From positions 1 to 59,906 of the forward strand of contig DWWX01000037.1 of the NCBI GenBank assembly GCA_019119495.1: a DNA stretch of 59,906 nt, given 5' to 3'. This document shows positions 1-8,237 of this stretch, piece after piece (position 1 is the first letter of the stretch; each line of letters starts with the position of its first letter). The position numbers were made by a program, and so were the translations under genes. The notes beneath the pieces were generated by a model. It made no database searches. It was not told the DNA's origin and saw nothing but the letters and a program-made list of their open reading frames with translations. The stretch is from Candidatus Gemmiger stercorigallinarum (GTDB lineage: Bacteria > Bacillota > Clostridia > Oscillospirales > Ruminococcaceae).

Positions 1-867
1 TTCCAGGTCCTGGGGGAACCGGTCCACGAAGGGCAGAATCACATTGCCAAAGAAAAGCAGCCCTTCACCTTCGCCCGAGTGGGTCACATAGGACAGCTGG
101 TGGGGCGAAATGTTGAGCTGCTTGGCGAGAATCTGCCGGTCACCGGCGGCCTGGTTGAGCATATAAACAAAGTCCGAGTTTTCAAAGATGTTCTGGACCT
201 CGTAAGAGGACAAGAGGTCTTTGACGTTCTGGGTGATGCCGGTGGGGATACCGCCCCACTTACGGAAGCGCTTCCAGATTTCCACCGAGTAAGCTGCCGT
301 CTGTTCTTCTTTTAAGAGGAGATGGAATTCATCTGCATAGAATCGAGTGGATTTTCCCTCGCTTCGGTTAGCCGTCACGCGGCCCCACACCTGGTCCTGA
401 ACCACCAGCATCCCGATCTTCTTCATCTGTTTGCCCAGTTCCTTGATGTCGTAGCAGACCAGCCGGTTCTGAATGTCCACGTTGGTGCGGTGGTTGAACA
501 GACTCAGGCTGCCCTTGACGTAGATTTCAAGGGCAGTCGCCACATGATGGGCTTCCTTTTCCTCCTGCTGGAGCAGGGCATTGTAGAGATCCTCCAGCAG
601 CGGCATATTCTCAGGCCGGGGGTCATTGAAATAGCGGTTGTAGATCTGGTGGACGCAGCGGTCGATGACCGTTTTCTCCACCGGCTGCAAGCCTTCCTTG
701 CCGCCCACCACCAGCTCGCACAGGGAGAGGATGAAGTCGGCCTTCAGGGCGATGGGGTTGTCCTCCTCCGAATAGTTGGCGTTGATATCCATGGGGTTGA
801 TATACTGGGTGCTGGACGGGCTGATCTGGATAACCTGGCCGTGGAACCGGCGAACCAGAGCCGCGTA
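1..867 (-). CDS. VirB4/TraE-type conjugation ATPase, 3' exon (runs off the window)
   Basis: Second exon of the conjugation ATPase whose first exon lies at 3187-4716. I translated the minus strand from 867 and it stays open for 289 codons to the window edge. It begins YAALVRRFHGQ, the usual continuation of the DPEAE motif that ends exon 1, and includes YINPMDIN, a Walker B-like YADEFHLL, and the WGGIPTGITQN motif typical of VirB4 C-terminal domains. The protein powers assembly of, and transfer through, a type IV secretion channel at the cytoplasmic membrane. The first codon (TAC) abuts the intron's 3' end, so splicing gives one continuous reading frame. There is no start codon of its own; it is expressed only through splicing. 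The C-terminus is outside the window. Confidence 0.9.
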
Positions 868-908
868 ATCGGCTGGGTCGGCGGTGTTACCACCGCTTTC
901 CCGCCTAA

Positions 909-943
909 GAACCGTACGTGACAGATTTCCCGTCATACGGCTC
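909..943 (-). ncRNA. Group II intron domain V
   Basis: The 35-nt catalytic hairpin begins GAGCCGTATGACGGG and ends with the strand CACGTACGGTTC, with the two arms GAGCCGTA and TACGGTTC pairing. This is the most conserved part of group II ribozymes. It lies 10 nt after the maturase stop codon and just before domain VI, as expected. Confidence 0.93.
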
Positions 944-953
944 AAGCATTTCA

Positions 954-2636
954 TCACTTTTTCAAGCGGCACTCAGCGTAGATTTGCTGGCAGGCACAGT
1001 GGACGTACCGCATATTGCGAATATCTTCTGTGCCCGCTTTGGACTTTGGCCTGAGATAGAAGATTTCTCTCTCCTCGCTCACGTCCATCGGCATACCGCA
1101 GTGGTAGCACAGACCTTTCTGGTTTTTCCAAATGGTCTTGAATTTGCCAGTGAGCCTGCGCATTCCCTTATCGAACTTTCTTTTTCGGAAATACTCCGTA
1201 TCGAGGAACGGATTTGCAGTTGTTTTCACTTTGGTGTGCCGTACGATTGCCGTACTGTCCACCCGCATCAACTTCTTTTTATCCGTAGAGAATACCCAAT
1301 TTTGGTTTTGAACTCGATGCCAGTACCTGGCCGAGATCCACCATTTATTCTTCTTTGGGTGCCGTCTTTTGGCCCACCGCCACAGCAGTTCGTACAGGAC
1401 GTAATCCAGATGCGTGAACGCATAGCTCGCACATACGGACTGGTGGTAGTTGGTCCAACCTCGAATCTGTTCGTTCAACTTCATAATCAGAACATCCTGT
1501 TCCCACGCTTTTCCCCTGCGGAGAATCGTGTCCGAGAGGTTGGAAACAATGGCTTTCACAGCCTTCTTGGATGGCTTGATAATCAGCTTTTCGCTGTATT
1601 TTCTAAAGTTCCATCCAAGGAAGTCAAAGCCGTCGTCAATGTTGGTGACGACAGTCTTTTCTTCGGATAGTTCCAAACCTCTTTGCGCGAGAAACTCCCG
1701 GATGACTTCTTTGGCTTCAAGAGCCAGCTCCGGGGTTGCTGCTGTGACGACGAAATCATCTGCATAGCGCACAAAGTTCACCTTGTGGGCATTCTTGAAT
1801 CGAATATCCACTTTGCCGAGCGCGTTTGTGTGGAATCGCTCGGCCAGCTGCTTTTCCATCCCATCCAGCGTCATGTTCGCCAGAATGGGGGAAATGATGC
1901 CGCCCTGCGGGGTGCCTTCCTCTGTGGGAAAGAGTTCGCGCTGGTAGATGAACCCTGCTTTCAGGAACTGTTTCAGGATGCTCTTATCCATTGGAATATT
2001 GGCCAACAGCCAATCATGGCTGATGTGGTCAAAACAGCCCTTGATGTCACCTTCCAGAATCCATTTCGGAGAGATGTGTTTGCGCGAGAGCGCCGTGAAG
2101 AGATATTCACAGGCGTCCTGCGCACACCTTCCTTTTCGGAAACCAAAGGATTTCCCATCTGCCGTTGTTTCCGCAACGGGCTCCAGCGCCAGAGCGTAGA
2201 GAGCCTGCATAGCGCGGTCGTACATGGTGGGGATGCCCAATGGACGTTTTTTCTTCTTGTCCTTCTTCTCAATATAAACTCTGCGGAGAGGACGCGCACG
2301 ATACCCTTTATCTGTCAGCGACAGGACCGCTTTCATTTTCTTCGCCGGCGTGTTCCAGAGAACACCGTCCACGCCGGGCGTCTTGCGCCCGTCGTTGGTG
2401 ACGACGCGCTTAACGGCCAGCGCTTTGGCATAAAAGGAATGTGTCAGAAGATACTGAAGTCGTTTTACTGCGTTATAGTCGTTCTGCTGAGTTGCCTTGA
2501 CAATCCTGACTTGTAGCCTGTTAACTTCCCGTTCGGCTCTGCGCCAGTCAATGGATTTCCATTGTGCGCCGAGCTTTGCTTCGTCCGATTGCTTCTCAGA
2601 AGTTTTACCTTCCGTCGTTGAATACAAATCGTTCAC
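954..2636 (-). CDS. ltrA: Group II intron reverse transcriptase/maturase
   Basis: Intron-encoded protein of 560 aa that helps the intron fold and splice and copies it into DNA targets. I chose the GTG at 2636 because a GGAGG ribosome site lies 7 nt upstream; a longer frame exists but lacks one. The N-terminus has the WKSIDWRRAEREVNRLQ signature of chloroplast-like maturases. Reverse-transcriptase blocks run about residues 75-345, with the catalytic YADD at 291-294 and GTPQGGIISP at 241-250. Domain X (maturase) follows to about 470. The C-terminal endonuclease region has CxxC at 510-513 and a second Cys/His pair near 547-549, but the His-His expected before the second pair reads Phe-Tyr (EIFYLRPKS). 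The HNH nuclease may therefore be inactive. Confidence 0.95.
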   Translation of the reverse strand: MNDLYSTTEGKTSEKQSDEAKLGAQWKSIDWRRAEREVNRLQVRIVKATQQNDYNAVKRLQYLLTHSFYAKALAVKRVVTNDGRKTPGVDGVLWNTPAKKMKAVLSLTDKGYRARPLRRVYIEKKDKKKKRPLGIPTMYDRAMQALYALALEPVAETTADGKSFGFRKGRCAQDACEYLFTALSRKHISPKWILEGDIKGCFDHISHDWLLANIPMDKSILKQFLKAGFIYQRELFPTEEGTPQGGIISPILANMTLDGMEKQLAERFHTNALGKVDIRFKNAHKVNFVRYADDFVVTAATPELALEAKEVIREFLAQRGLELSEEKTVVTNIDDGFDFLGWNFRKYSEKLIIKPSKKAVKAIVSNLSDTILRRGKAWEQDVLIMKLNEQIRGWTNYHQSVCASYAFTHLDYVLYELLWRWAKRRHPKKNKWWISARYWHRVQNQNWVFSTDKKKLMRVDSTAIVRHTKVKTTANPFLDTEYFRKRKFDKGMRRLTGKFKTIWKNQKGLCYHCGMPMDVSEEREIFYLRPKSKAGTEDIRNMRYVHCACQQIYAECRLKK

Positions 2637-3186
2637 AGGTATACCTCCAATCTTGCCATGAAATACCTGGAATAAGTCAGCGCCCTTTCGGGCCAGGGCA
2701 AATTTTGAACCCCTATGCTCACCATTACAGTGAGCCATTCGCTTTTTATTCCCTCTTATGCCCTCTGCACCATTTCTTCCTCTTGCGAGGTCGATACCTT
2801 TATGAAAAAGGAGTGCATAGGGGTTTCCACGTTCCACGTAATGCATAATTCATGAATGCCTTAGCCGCCATCTTTGAACCGGGAGGATTTGTGTCCATTT
2901 GCCTTGGGGTACCGAAAGGCCCCGCGGCCACCTCCTTCACCTTTTGGTGCAGGTGTATCAGCCTTATTTCACCTGTTCCCTGTAACGATCCTTACGATGA
3001 TTTACATTACATTCGACATAGCATTCTTTACCCTAACAGTACATCTGCTTTTAGGCTGGCAGATTTCCCATATTGTCCTGTGAGCTTCCCAACGCTGGCT
3101 TTTGACCAGTGCAGGTCACAGTAGGGTTACTCCAAATGGATAGAGCAGCGTTTACACGCAATACATTACGCGACTTCGTGTCGCAC
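2637..3186 (-). ncRNA. Group II intron domains I-III (RNA, no gene)
   Basis: This 550-nt stretch between the intron's 5' end and the maturase start has no convincing reading frame on either strand. By position it holds the exon-binding and scaffold domains of the ribozyme. I did not fold it. Confidence 0.7.
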
Positions 3187-4716
3187 CTCGGCCTCCGGGT
3201 CGCAGATAATGACATCATCCGAAGTCAGCAGGAAGCAGTTGGCGATCTCGCGCTTGGCCGAAAAGCTCTTGCCGGAACCGGGCGTACCCAGAATCAGGCC
3301 GTTGGGGTTTTTCAGCAGCTTGCGGTCCACCATGATGAGGTTATTGGACAGGGCGTTGATGCCGTAGTACAGCGCCTCTTTTCCGTTCTGAAAAAGCTCT
3401 TGGGTGGTGAACGGCACGAAGATGGCGGTAGAGCTGGTAGTCAGCCCCCGCTGAATTTCCACCTGGTTCAGCCCCAGCGGCAGAGAGGACATCAAGCCTT
3501 CCTCCTGCTGGAAGTCCAGCCGGGTCAGCTGGCAGTTGTACTTCTGTGCGATGGAACTGGCCTGGAAGATGTTGTTGCCCAGCTGGCGGGGATTGTCGGC
3601 GGTGTTCAGCACCAGGAACGTCACCAGGAACATCCGCTCGTTGCGGCTTTGCAGGTCCTGCAACAGCTTCTTGGCCTCGGCCCCATAGGTGGCAAGGTCG
3701 GACGGGATGATGTCCATGTCATACCCGGCGCGGACGGCCTTTTTCTGTTCCTCGATCTTGCTGCGGTCCAGGTCGGTGATTTTCCGCTTGACCGTCTTGA
3801 TGGCCTTCACCTGGTCCACCGACTGGATGTGCAGGCTGACGATCAAGCTGGATTCCATATCCAGAAAATCAGCCAGCATACGGTCATTCAGCTCCGGCGC
3901 AAGAATCTGGACGAAGCTGACCGCCCCATACTTCTTGCCCATGCGGAACTGTTTACCGGTGCGGAACTCAAAGCCCGACGGAGCGACAAAGTCCTTGGTG
4001 GACAGCCCGGACGGAGCCAACCAGTCCCATTCAAATCGGAACGGCACCTGCTCATCCATGTGGAAAATGCCGTGAAGCTGTGCCAGCCGCGCCTTGCCGT
4101 CCAGAGATTCCGCCACGACCCCCAACCGCTTGAAGTTGTTGAGAATGTCGGTCTCGATGCGCTCCAAACGAGGTTTGGCAGCCTTGAGGCTGTCAGCGTC
4201 GATACCGAAAGTGAGGAACTTGGTCTTGATAAGGCCGTTATTGCCCTTGGCCAGCTGGTTTTGCAGCATGGTCATGTACTCGGTTCGGATACTGTCGAAG
4301 TCATCCCCCTGGAGAGGAATGGAGATGGCACGGGCAAAGGTTTCTTCGGATGCCGCAAGGTTCAAAAAAGACAGCTGAAATCGGATCGAGCTGTCGAAGT
4401 AGTTGAGGAAGTCACACCAGCCCTCAAAGATTGCCGTCTTGTCCTCGTTCTGCGAGAGCTGGTAGTTGATGTCCTGAAACTGGATGGTCTTGGTGTAATG
4501 GCCGTCAGGCAGGCGGCAAATGCCGTCCGGCCACATCCGCTCATAGGGGATGCTGTCCTGTGCAGACTTTTCCTTTTTGTCCGTGCGGTTGGCATGGGCG
4601 ATGGCGGCTTCGATCTGCTTTTTGTCGGCGCGGGAAAGTTTCTTCTTGGGAACCGGCGGCGTCTGCTTGCCATCCTTATCGGCCTGCCGGTTTTTCTTTG
4701 CGGTGAACAATGTCAT
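3187..4716 (-). CDS. VirB4/TraE-type conjugation ATPase, 5' exon
   Basis: First exon (510 codons) of the conjugation ATPase. The start chosen is the ATG at 4716 with AAGGAGG just upstream; it lies inside the end of the PrgI gene, giving a 41-bp overlap and probable translational coupling. The N-terminal part has the basic tail KKKLSRADKK and the usual VirB4 N-domain. Walker A is GTPGSGKSFSAKREI near residue 485, followed by DDVIICDPEAE, where the group II intron interrupts. If unspliced, translation would continue only a few codons into the intron (VRHEVA) and stop, giving a protein lacking Walker B. Family members drive type IV secretion in Gram-positive integrative conjugative elements of the Tn1549/CTn type. 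Confidence 0.92.
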
Positions 4717-5062
4717 ACACCTCCTTGTCGAGTTTTGCCTGCCTCTCCAGAACGGCATAGAAGTTGTTGGTCTTATACGGGCGCTGTTTGGGCCGGATGA
4801 TGGCCACCTTGATGATGTTGCCCACGATCTTTTCCAGGGGCTGACCGTGTTTTTCGTACATTGCCAGCATGAAGAAGGGCAGCATGACCAGCATCATACA
4901 CATGGCAGCCACGCTGTTTCCCACAGGCCCCCGGAGCAAGAAAAAAAGCGGTACGCCGATGAGCGCCCCGCTTCCGAAACAGATCAACTGCCTTTTGGTC
5001 AGGTTGAATGCGACCTTAGTTTTGACTTTCGTCAGGTCTTTGGGTACGGGTACATAAGCCAA
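4676..5062 (-). CDS. PrgI family conjugation membrane protein
   Basis: A 128-aa protein beginning MAYVPVPKDLTKVKTKVAF, the hallmark start of PrgI proteins. Two hydrophobic segments (about residues 28-45 and 48-66) are followed by a basic C-terminal half. PrgI is a VirB3-like partner of VirB4 in the Gram-positive mating channel and always precedes virB4, as here. The start codon is TTG at 5062, preceded by GGAGG with an 8-nt gap. The gene's 3' end overlaps the virB4 start by 41 bp. Confidence 0.9.
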   Translation of the reverse strand: MAYVPVPKDLTKVKTKVAFNLTKRQLICFGSGALIGVPLFFLLRGPVGNSVAAMCMMLVMLPFFMLAMYEKHGQPLEKIVGNIIKVAIIRPKQRPYKTNNFYAVLERQAKLDKEVYDIVHRKEKPAGR

Positions 5063-5082
5063 AGGGATTACCTCCTTCCTGG

Positions 5083-5955
5083 TTAATGTGCATTGAAAAC
5101 GGATTTTGCGAGGCTGCCGGTCTTAAAGAGCGTAAAACACAACAGGACCGTATAGCCCACACAGCCCCAGATGGCCATGATGACATCCGATTCGGTGGCA
5201 ATGTTCTGGACCAGGACGGCATAGATTGCCACGCAAACGATGATGAGGAATGCCTGAAAGCCCAGAGCGATCAAAGAGCGCAGATAGTTCTGGCCCATGC
5301 CGCCGCCCACCTCGCGGCTCATCATAGTTGCCATAGGAATAGGTGCAACCGAGGTCACAAGGTAAATCTCAATCATACGGCCATAGATCACGATAAAGAT
5401 ACAAATGTAAAGCGCCCACATAGTAATGCCGATAAAGAGCGACTGGAACCACAGGCCAAACAGCGGCCCCAGTTCCATATCCATCAGCCTGGACTCCATA
5501 TCGGTCATGACAGAGGAGATGTCGATGGAAGCATCGGACCCGATGATGCCTGCCGCCTGCGCCACCACGCTTTGGGCCATGTCGAACACGCTCATCACGA
5601 TGTTCCAAGTATTGGAGACGATGATGATGGCTACGGCAGATTTGAACACCCACTTGAAGATCATCCAGGTGTCCACATCATGCAGATTGTTTTTGTCGGT
5701 AATCATCTGAATCAGCTCCATCGTCATCACGATAGCCAGGATCACACCAGCAATCGGCACCATGATGCTGTTGGAGAGGTTCTGAATCATACTGAAAATG
5801 CTGCCGTTCCAGCCCTGGGGAGTCTGACCTACCTGTGTGGCAATGTCTCCGACCTGCTGGTTCACACTATCGAACATCCCCGTTAGGTTGCTCATAATGC
5901 CGCCGACAAGCATTTCCTTCAGCCAGTCAGTAAGGGCATTGAGTAAGGCATCCAT
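5083..5955 (-). CDS. VirB6/TrbL-like conjugal transfer membrane protein
   Basis: A 290-aa polytopic membrane protein. After an amphipathic N-terminus (MDALLNALTDWLKEMLVGG) there are about five or six hydrophobic stretches, including IMVPIAGVILAIVMTMELI and SAVAIIIVSNTWNIVMSVF. Sequence style and position match the VirB6-like (CD1112-type) channel subunit of clostridial conjugative elements, which lies between Maff2 and PrgI. The ATG at 5955 has AAAGGAGG upstream. The gap to prgI is about 20 bp, so the two are co-transcribed. Confidence 0.88.
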   Translation of the reverse strand: MDALLNALTDWLKEMLVGGIMSNLTGMFDSVNQQVGDIATQVGQTPQGWNGSIFSMIQNLSNSIMVPIAGVILAIVMTMELIQMITDKNNLHDVDTWMIFKWVFKSAVAIIIVSNTWNIVMSVFDMAQSVVAQAAGIIGSDASIDISSVMTDMESRLMDMELGPLFGLWFQSLFIGITMWALYICIFIVIYGRMIEIYLVTSVAPIPMATMMSREVGGGMGQNYLRSLIALGFQAFLIIVCVAIYAVLVQNIATESDVIMAIWGCVGYTVLLCFTLFKTGSLAKSVFNAH

Positions 5956-6038
5956 ACGGTGTCAACCTCCTTTCAGCCGCCCCCGCTTGGGGGCAGGGGC
6001 GGCAAGGATGTCTTAGGACTGTTTAACGGGGGGAACGA

Positions 6039-6134
6039 TCAGACGGTGAACAGGGAGGAGAGCAGCGGCACGAGGATAGTGCCGACCACGGCCACGCCAG
6101 CGCCAGCCATGAGCTGCTTCATGCCCTGGCTTTT
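6039..6134 (-). pseudogene. Maff2 family protein, C-terminal remnant
   Basis: Only the last 31 codons of a Maff2 family gene remain (KSQGMKQLMAGAGVAVVG.. to LFTV and a TGA stop). Maff2 proteins are small hydrophobic proteins of about 60 aa located directly upstream of the VirB6-like gene in these elements. Homology stops abruptly at about 6134; upstream lies A/T-rich sequence and then the end of a serine recombinase ORF. The first half has been removed by the insertion or deletion that created this junction. Confidence 0.8.
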
Positions 6135-6224
6135 TACTAATGTGTGATAAAGAAGTAATAGAAGTGTAAAAAATTTTGCCGTTCCTATCCGGCACTTGGC
6201 CATTGTGTCGGATAGGTCGGGCGG
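6135..6224. other. Junction between conjugation module and recombinase fragment (candidate attachment end)
   Basis: Ninety bases between the recombinase stop codon and the truncated maff2 gene. The part nearest maff2 is A/T-rich. Large serine recombinases of TnpX/TndX type usually sit at the very end of their element with the 3' end outward, so an element end or attL/attR core is expected here. I cannot name the core dinucleotide from one end alone. Confidence 0.4.
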
Positions 6225-6941
6225 TTATTCCGGCAAATCAATCTTGCCGACAAAGCTGTAATAAATCTCAATGTCCTGCCTGCGGGTGCCGTTCTCGTCA
6301 TAGCTGCACTCATGCACAACGATTTTTTCAATCATTTCCCGCAAGAGGGTGGGGGTAAGTTCCTCAAAGGCAAGGTGCTTTCGGACAATCCCCATAAACT
6401 TTTCCGCGTTGACGGTGGCTGCCTGCGACTTGTCCAGTTCGGCCTGCAAAGCGGCGGCGCGGTCTTTCAGTTCCCGCTGCTCCTGCTCGTAGTCTGCCGA
6501 CAATTCCATGAAACGCTCGTCGCTGATTTTGCCGTTCACATTGTCCTCATACAGCCGCTTGATAATGCGGCTCACTTCGGCAATGCGCTCCTGCGCCTGT
6601 TCAAGCTGCTTGGTGGCTGCGGCGGTCTTTCTCTTGCCGCCGATCTCGTTCTGCTGGATAAGCAGCTTCACAAAGCGGCTCTCATGCTTGGCGGCATATT
6701 CCGTCACTTGCCGGAGATTAGAGAGGACGCCGGCGGTCAACAGGTCGGTGCGGATAAAGTGCGCCGTACAGTCGCGGGTGCGCTTCTTGTAGCTGCCGCA
6801 GATGCAACAGTCCTGCTTGCGGGTTTTGTTCTGATACCGCTGCTGGTACATCATATCTATGGCTGCGTGACGAATGACAATCTTGCAAAAGGCGTTGAAT
6901 GTGTACTGGATATGCGCTTTGTAGGCTTCATCTTCGGTCAT
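6225..6941 (-). pseudogene. Chimeric ORF: sigma-like N-terminus fused to C-terminal half of a large serine recombinase
   Basis: Open frame of 238 aa whose two parts belong to different families. Residues 1-30 (MTEDEAYKAHIQYTFNAFCK and on) are the start of the small sigma/HTH-like protein common in these elements. From about residue 31 (MYQQRYQNKTRKQDCC) it becomes the zinc-ribbon, coiled-coil and C-terminal tail (ending YYSFVGKIDLPE) of a TndX/TnpX-type site-specific recombinase. The N-terminal resolvase catalytic domain with its nucleophilic serine is absent, so it cannot recombine DNA. The junction falls exactly in frame, which points to an internal deletion between two nearby genes of the same element. 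The start at 6941 has GAGGGGG upstream. It may still be translated as a DNA-binding remnant. Confidence 0.8.
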
Positions 6942-6960
6942 GGAAATTCCCCCTCTCTGA

Positions 6961-6998
6961 TAATAGTGCGGGGCGGCAGCACTCCTTGCTGTCGCCCC
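6961..6998 (-). repeat. Direct repeat copy 1: hairpin with a Shine-Dalgarno-like loop
   Basis: Minus-strand GGGGCGACAGCA-AGGAG-TGCTGCCGCCCC folds into a GC-rich hairpin whose loop is AGGAG, followed by a conserved CTATTA. It is nearly identical (2 differences in 38) to the copy at 8036-8073. It lies about 20 bp upstream of the chimeric ORF's start. Confidence 0.85.
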
Positions 6999-7020
6999 AT
7001 GGCCGTCCATTCTATTGAAA

Positions 7021-7212
7021 TTACTGATTTTCCGCGTCAACAGGCGTAACAATGGGCATTCCATCTTTATCGACAAGAACGGCTATGCCGCAACCGGTTG
7101 TCATGTTGGAAGAAATCAGCAGGTAATTCACACCTGTTTCCGTATCAACGATGATTTTCCGTACATTGGTTACTCCTTGTGAGTAGGTTTCTACAAATCG
7201 CTCTTTAGCCAT
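7021..7212 (-). CDS. DUF6440 family protein
   Basis: A 63-aa protein, MAKERFVETYSQGVTNVRKI.., with the pattern 'RFVE..-I-D-TG-YLL---..-G-..LVDKDG-P' that I associate with DUF6440 proteins, small proteins of unknown function common in Firmicute mobile elements. The ATG at 7212 has AAGGAG (GAAAGGAGCGC) upstream. It stands alone between the repeat at 6961-6998 and the membrane-protein gene. No function can be assigned. Confidence 0.7.
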   Translation of the reverse strand: MAKERFVETYSQGVTNVRKIIVDTETGVNYLLISSNMTTGCGIAVLVDKDGMPIVTPVDAENQ

Positions 7213-7370
7213 TTTGTGCGCTCCTTTCCTTGAACAAAAATCGTGATTGGCCTTTCATGCCACACCAAAAATATATTATATTTCTTTCTGTATGTCAAGT
7301 ATTTCATACTATTAGGAAGAAATAATACGCACACCCAATAATCCGTTTTTATGGATGTGCGTTCCAATTC

Positions 7371-7694
7371 TTAGTTTAATTTTAGTTTTCGCACGATCAA
7401 TATAGCTATATCCGCAACTAAAAGGACTATCGTATAAGCGGATTGTATTACATTTGCAAGGCGAATTTCATTATCCATCATCCATGTAACCAAAAAAGGT
7501 ATCATATTGAGAACAACAAAAAGCGTTACAAATGAACATAGAGCCGCGATTGCAATGATTTTTCGTCCCCGTTCATCACGACCTTCTTTAGAGAAAAAAT
7601 AGAAAATGAAAATAGCTAATAGTATACATCCCAATATGACATTACCTCTTAGAGCAATTTGGCTATCAAATAATAGTTCGCATAAATTCTGCAT
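7371..7694 (-). CDS. Small integral membrane protein (partner of XRE regulator)
   Basis: A 107-aa protein with three or four predicted membrane helices: residues about 17-34 (GNVILGCILLAIFIFYFF), 47-62, 66-73 and 82-102. The ATG at 7694 overlaps the stop of the upstream XRE gene (TAATG), so the two are translationally coupled. XRE-plus-membrane-protein pairs of this type are frequent in Firmicute genomes and mobile elements. The family is unnamed to my knowledge. Confidence 0.75.
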   Translation of the reverse strand: MQNLCELLFDSQIALRGNVILGCILLAIFIFYFFSKEGRDERGRKIIAIAALCSFVTLFVVLNMIPFLVTWMMDNEIRLANVIQSAYTIVLLVADIAILIVRKLKLN

Positions 7695-7918
7695 TATTCT
7701 CCCTCCCGGAACTCAAACAAATCTTCAATCGTTACATCAAATACTTTCGCTATGCTATACGCCAAAAGCATGGACGGGTTATAACGGTTTCTTTCAAGCT
7801 GCATAATGGTTTGGCGGGACACACCGACTAAATCGGCAAGTTCCTGCTGGGTCATTCGCTTGGTCGCTCGGTACACATGGATTTTACTCTCAAAAGTGTA
7901 CTTATTTTTTCCCGCCAT
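7694..7918 (-). CDS. XRE family transcriptional regulator
   Basis: A 74-aa Cro/CI-type DNA-binding protein. The helix-turn-helix covers TQQELADLVGVSRQTIMQLE (about residues 23-42). The NRYNPSMLLAYSIAKVFD tail is typical of short YvaO/HigA-like repressors that act as dimers. It overlaps the following membrane-protein gene by one base and probably autoregulates this two-gene operon. The operon's lower GC than the core genes marks it as part of the acquired region. Confidence 0.9.
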   Translation of the reverse strand: MAGKNKYTFESKIHVYRATKRMTQQELADLVGVSRQTIMQLERNRYNPSMLLAYSIAKVFDVTIEDLFEFREGE

Positions 7919-7990
7919 CTGCTCACCGCCTTCCTCTAAAATTTACTTTCTAGTATAACATATTTCTTGCTTTATGTCTAAGAAATTTTT

Positions 7991-8037
7991 TTAACGGAAT
8001 AGGGCTGCTGTCTGTCAAATCATTGCGTGTTACTTTA
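7991..8037 (-). repeat. Degenerate 47-bp repeat, copy A
   Basis: Aligns with 8191-8237, sharing ACGGAATAG, TGTCT.TCAA and GTGTTACTTTA blocks. Read on the minus strand both could encode similar short peptides beginning KVT. Copy A directly precedes the second hairpin repeat. Confidence 0.6.
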
Positions 8038-8073
8038 ATAGCGCGGGGCGTCAGCACTCCTTGCTGTCGCCCC
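8036..8073 (-). repeat. Direct repeat copy 2: hairpin with a Shine-Dalgarno-like loop
   Basis: Second copy of the 38-bp hairpin at 6961-6998, with two substitutions, one of which breaks a base pair in the stem. Here the hairpin is followed on the minus strand by the degenerate 47-bp repeat instead of an ORF. Confidence 0.85.
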
Positions 8074-8190
8074 TTGATTACCTATCAGCAAAGGCGGGCG
8101 AGGCTGTCAACGGCGGCGCGTATGCGCCGTTCATCTTGACCGTTGACTGGCTCGGCTGGCTTTGCTATTTTCATTCGCTAAGTAGGATTG

Positions 8191-8237
8191 TTGACGGAAT
8201 AGCAGGTGGTTGTCTATCAATTTGTTGTGTTACTTTA
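8191..8237 (-). repeat. Degenerate 47-bp repeat, copy B
   Basis: Partner of copy A (about three quarters identical by eye). A possible 24-codon minus-strand peptide, starting MCHKVTQQIDRQ, spans it, but there is no ribosome site to support translation. Confidence 0.55.

Larger units (their letters stand above)
868..3186 (-). mobile_element. Group II intron inserted in the virB4 gene (complete, about 2.3 kb)
   Basis: On the minus strand the element starts GTGCGAC at 3186, matching the group II 5' consensus GUGYG, and ends ..GCCGAT at 868, matching the 3' AY rule. A textbook domain V (GAGCCGTATGACGGG then CACGTACGGTTC) occupies about 909-943. Domain VI follows, with GGCGGG pairing to CCC-A-GCC; the unpaired A, seven bases from the 3' end, is the likely branch point. 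About 550 nt of ORF-less RNA domains (2637-3186) precede the maturase reading frame, which sits in domain IV. The host frame is GAG|TAC across the junction, so the spliced VirB4 message is in frame. Its lower GC than the core genes agrees with horizontal arrival. Type is probably the bacterial chloroplast-like class, judging from the maturase. Confidence 0.93.

Noticed and set aside
3109-4800. Long plus-strand reading frame (563 codons) opposite virB4 exon 1 and prgI
   Set aside because: It is the antisense of well-supported conjugation genes, has no ribosome site and encodes a low-complexity His/Gln/Val-rich protein typical of shadow frames in GC-rich DNA.
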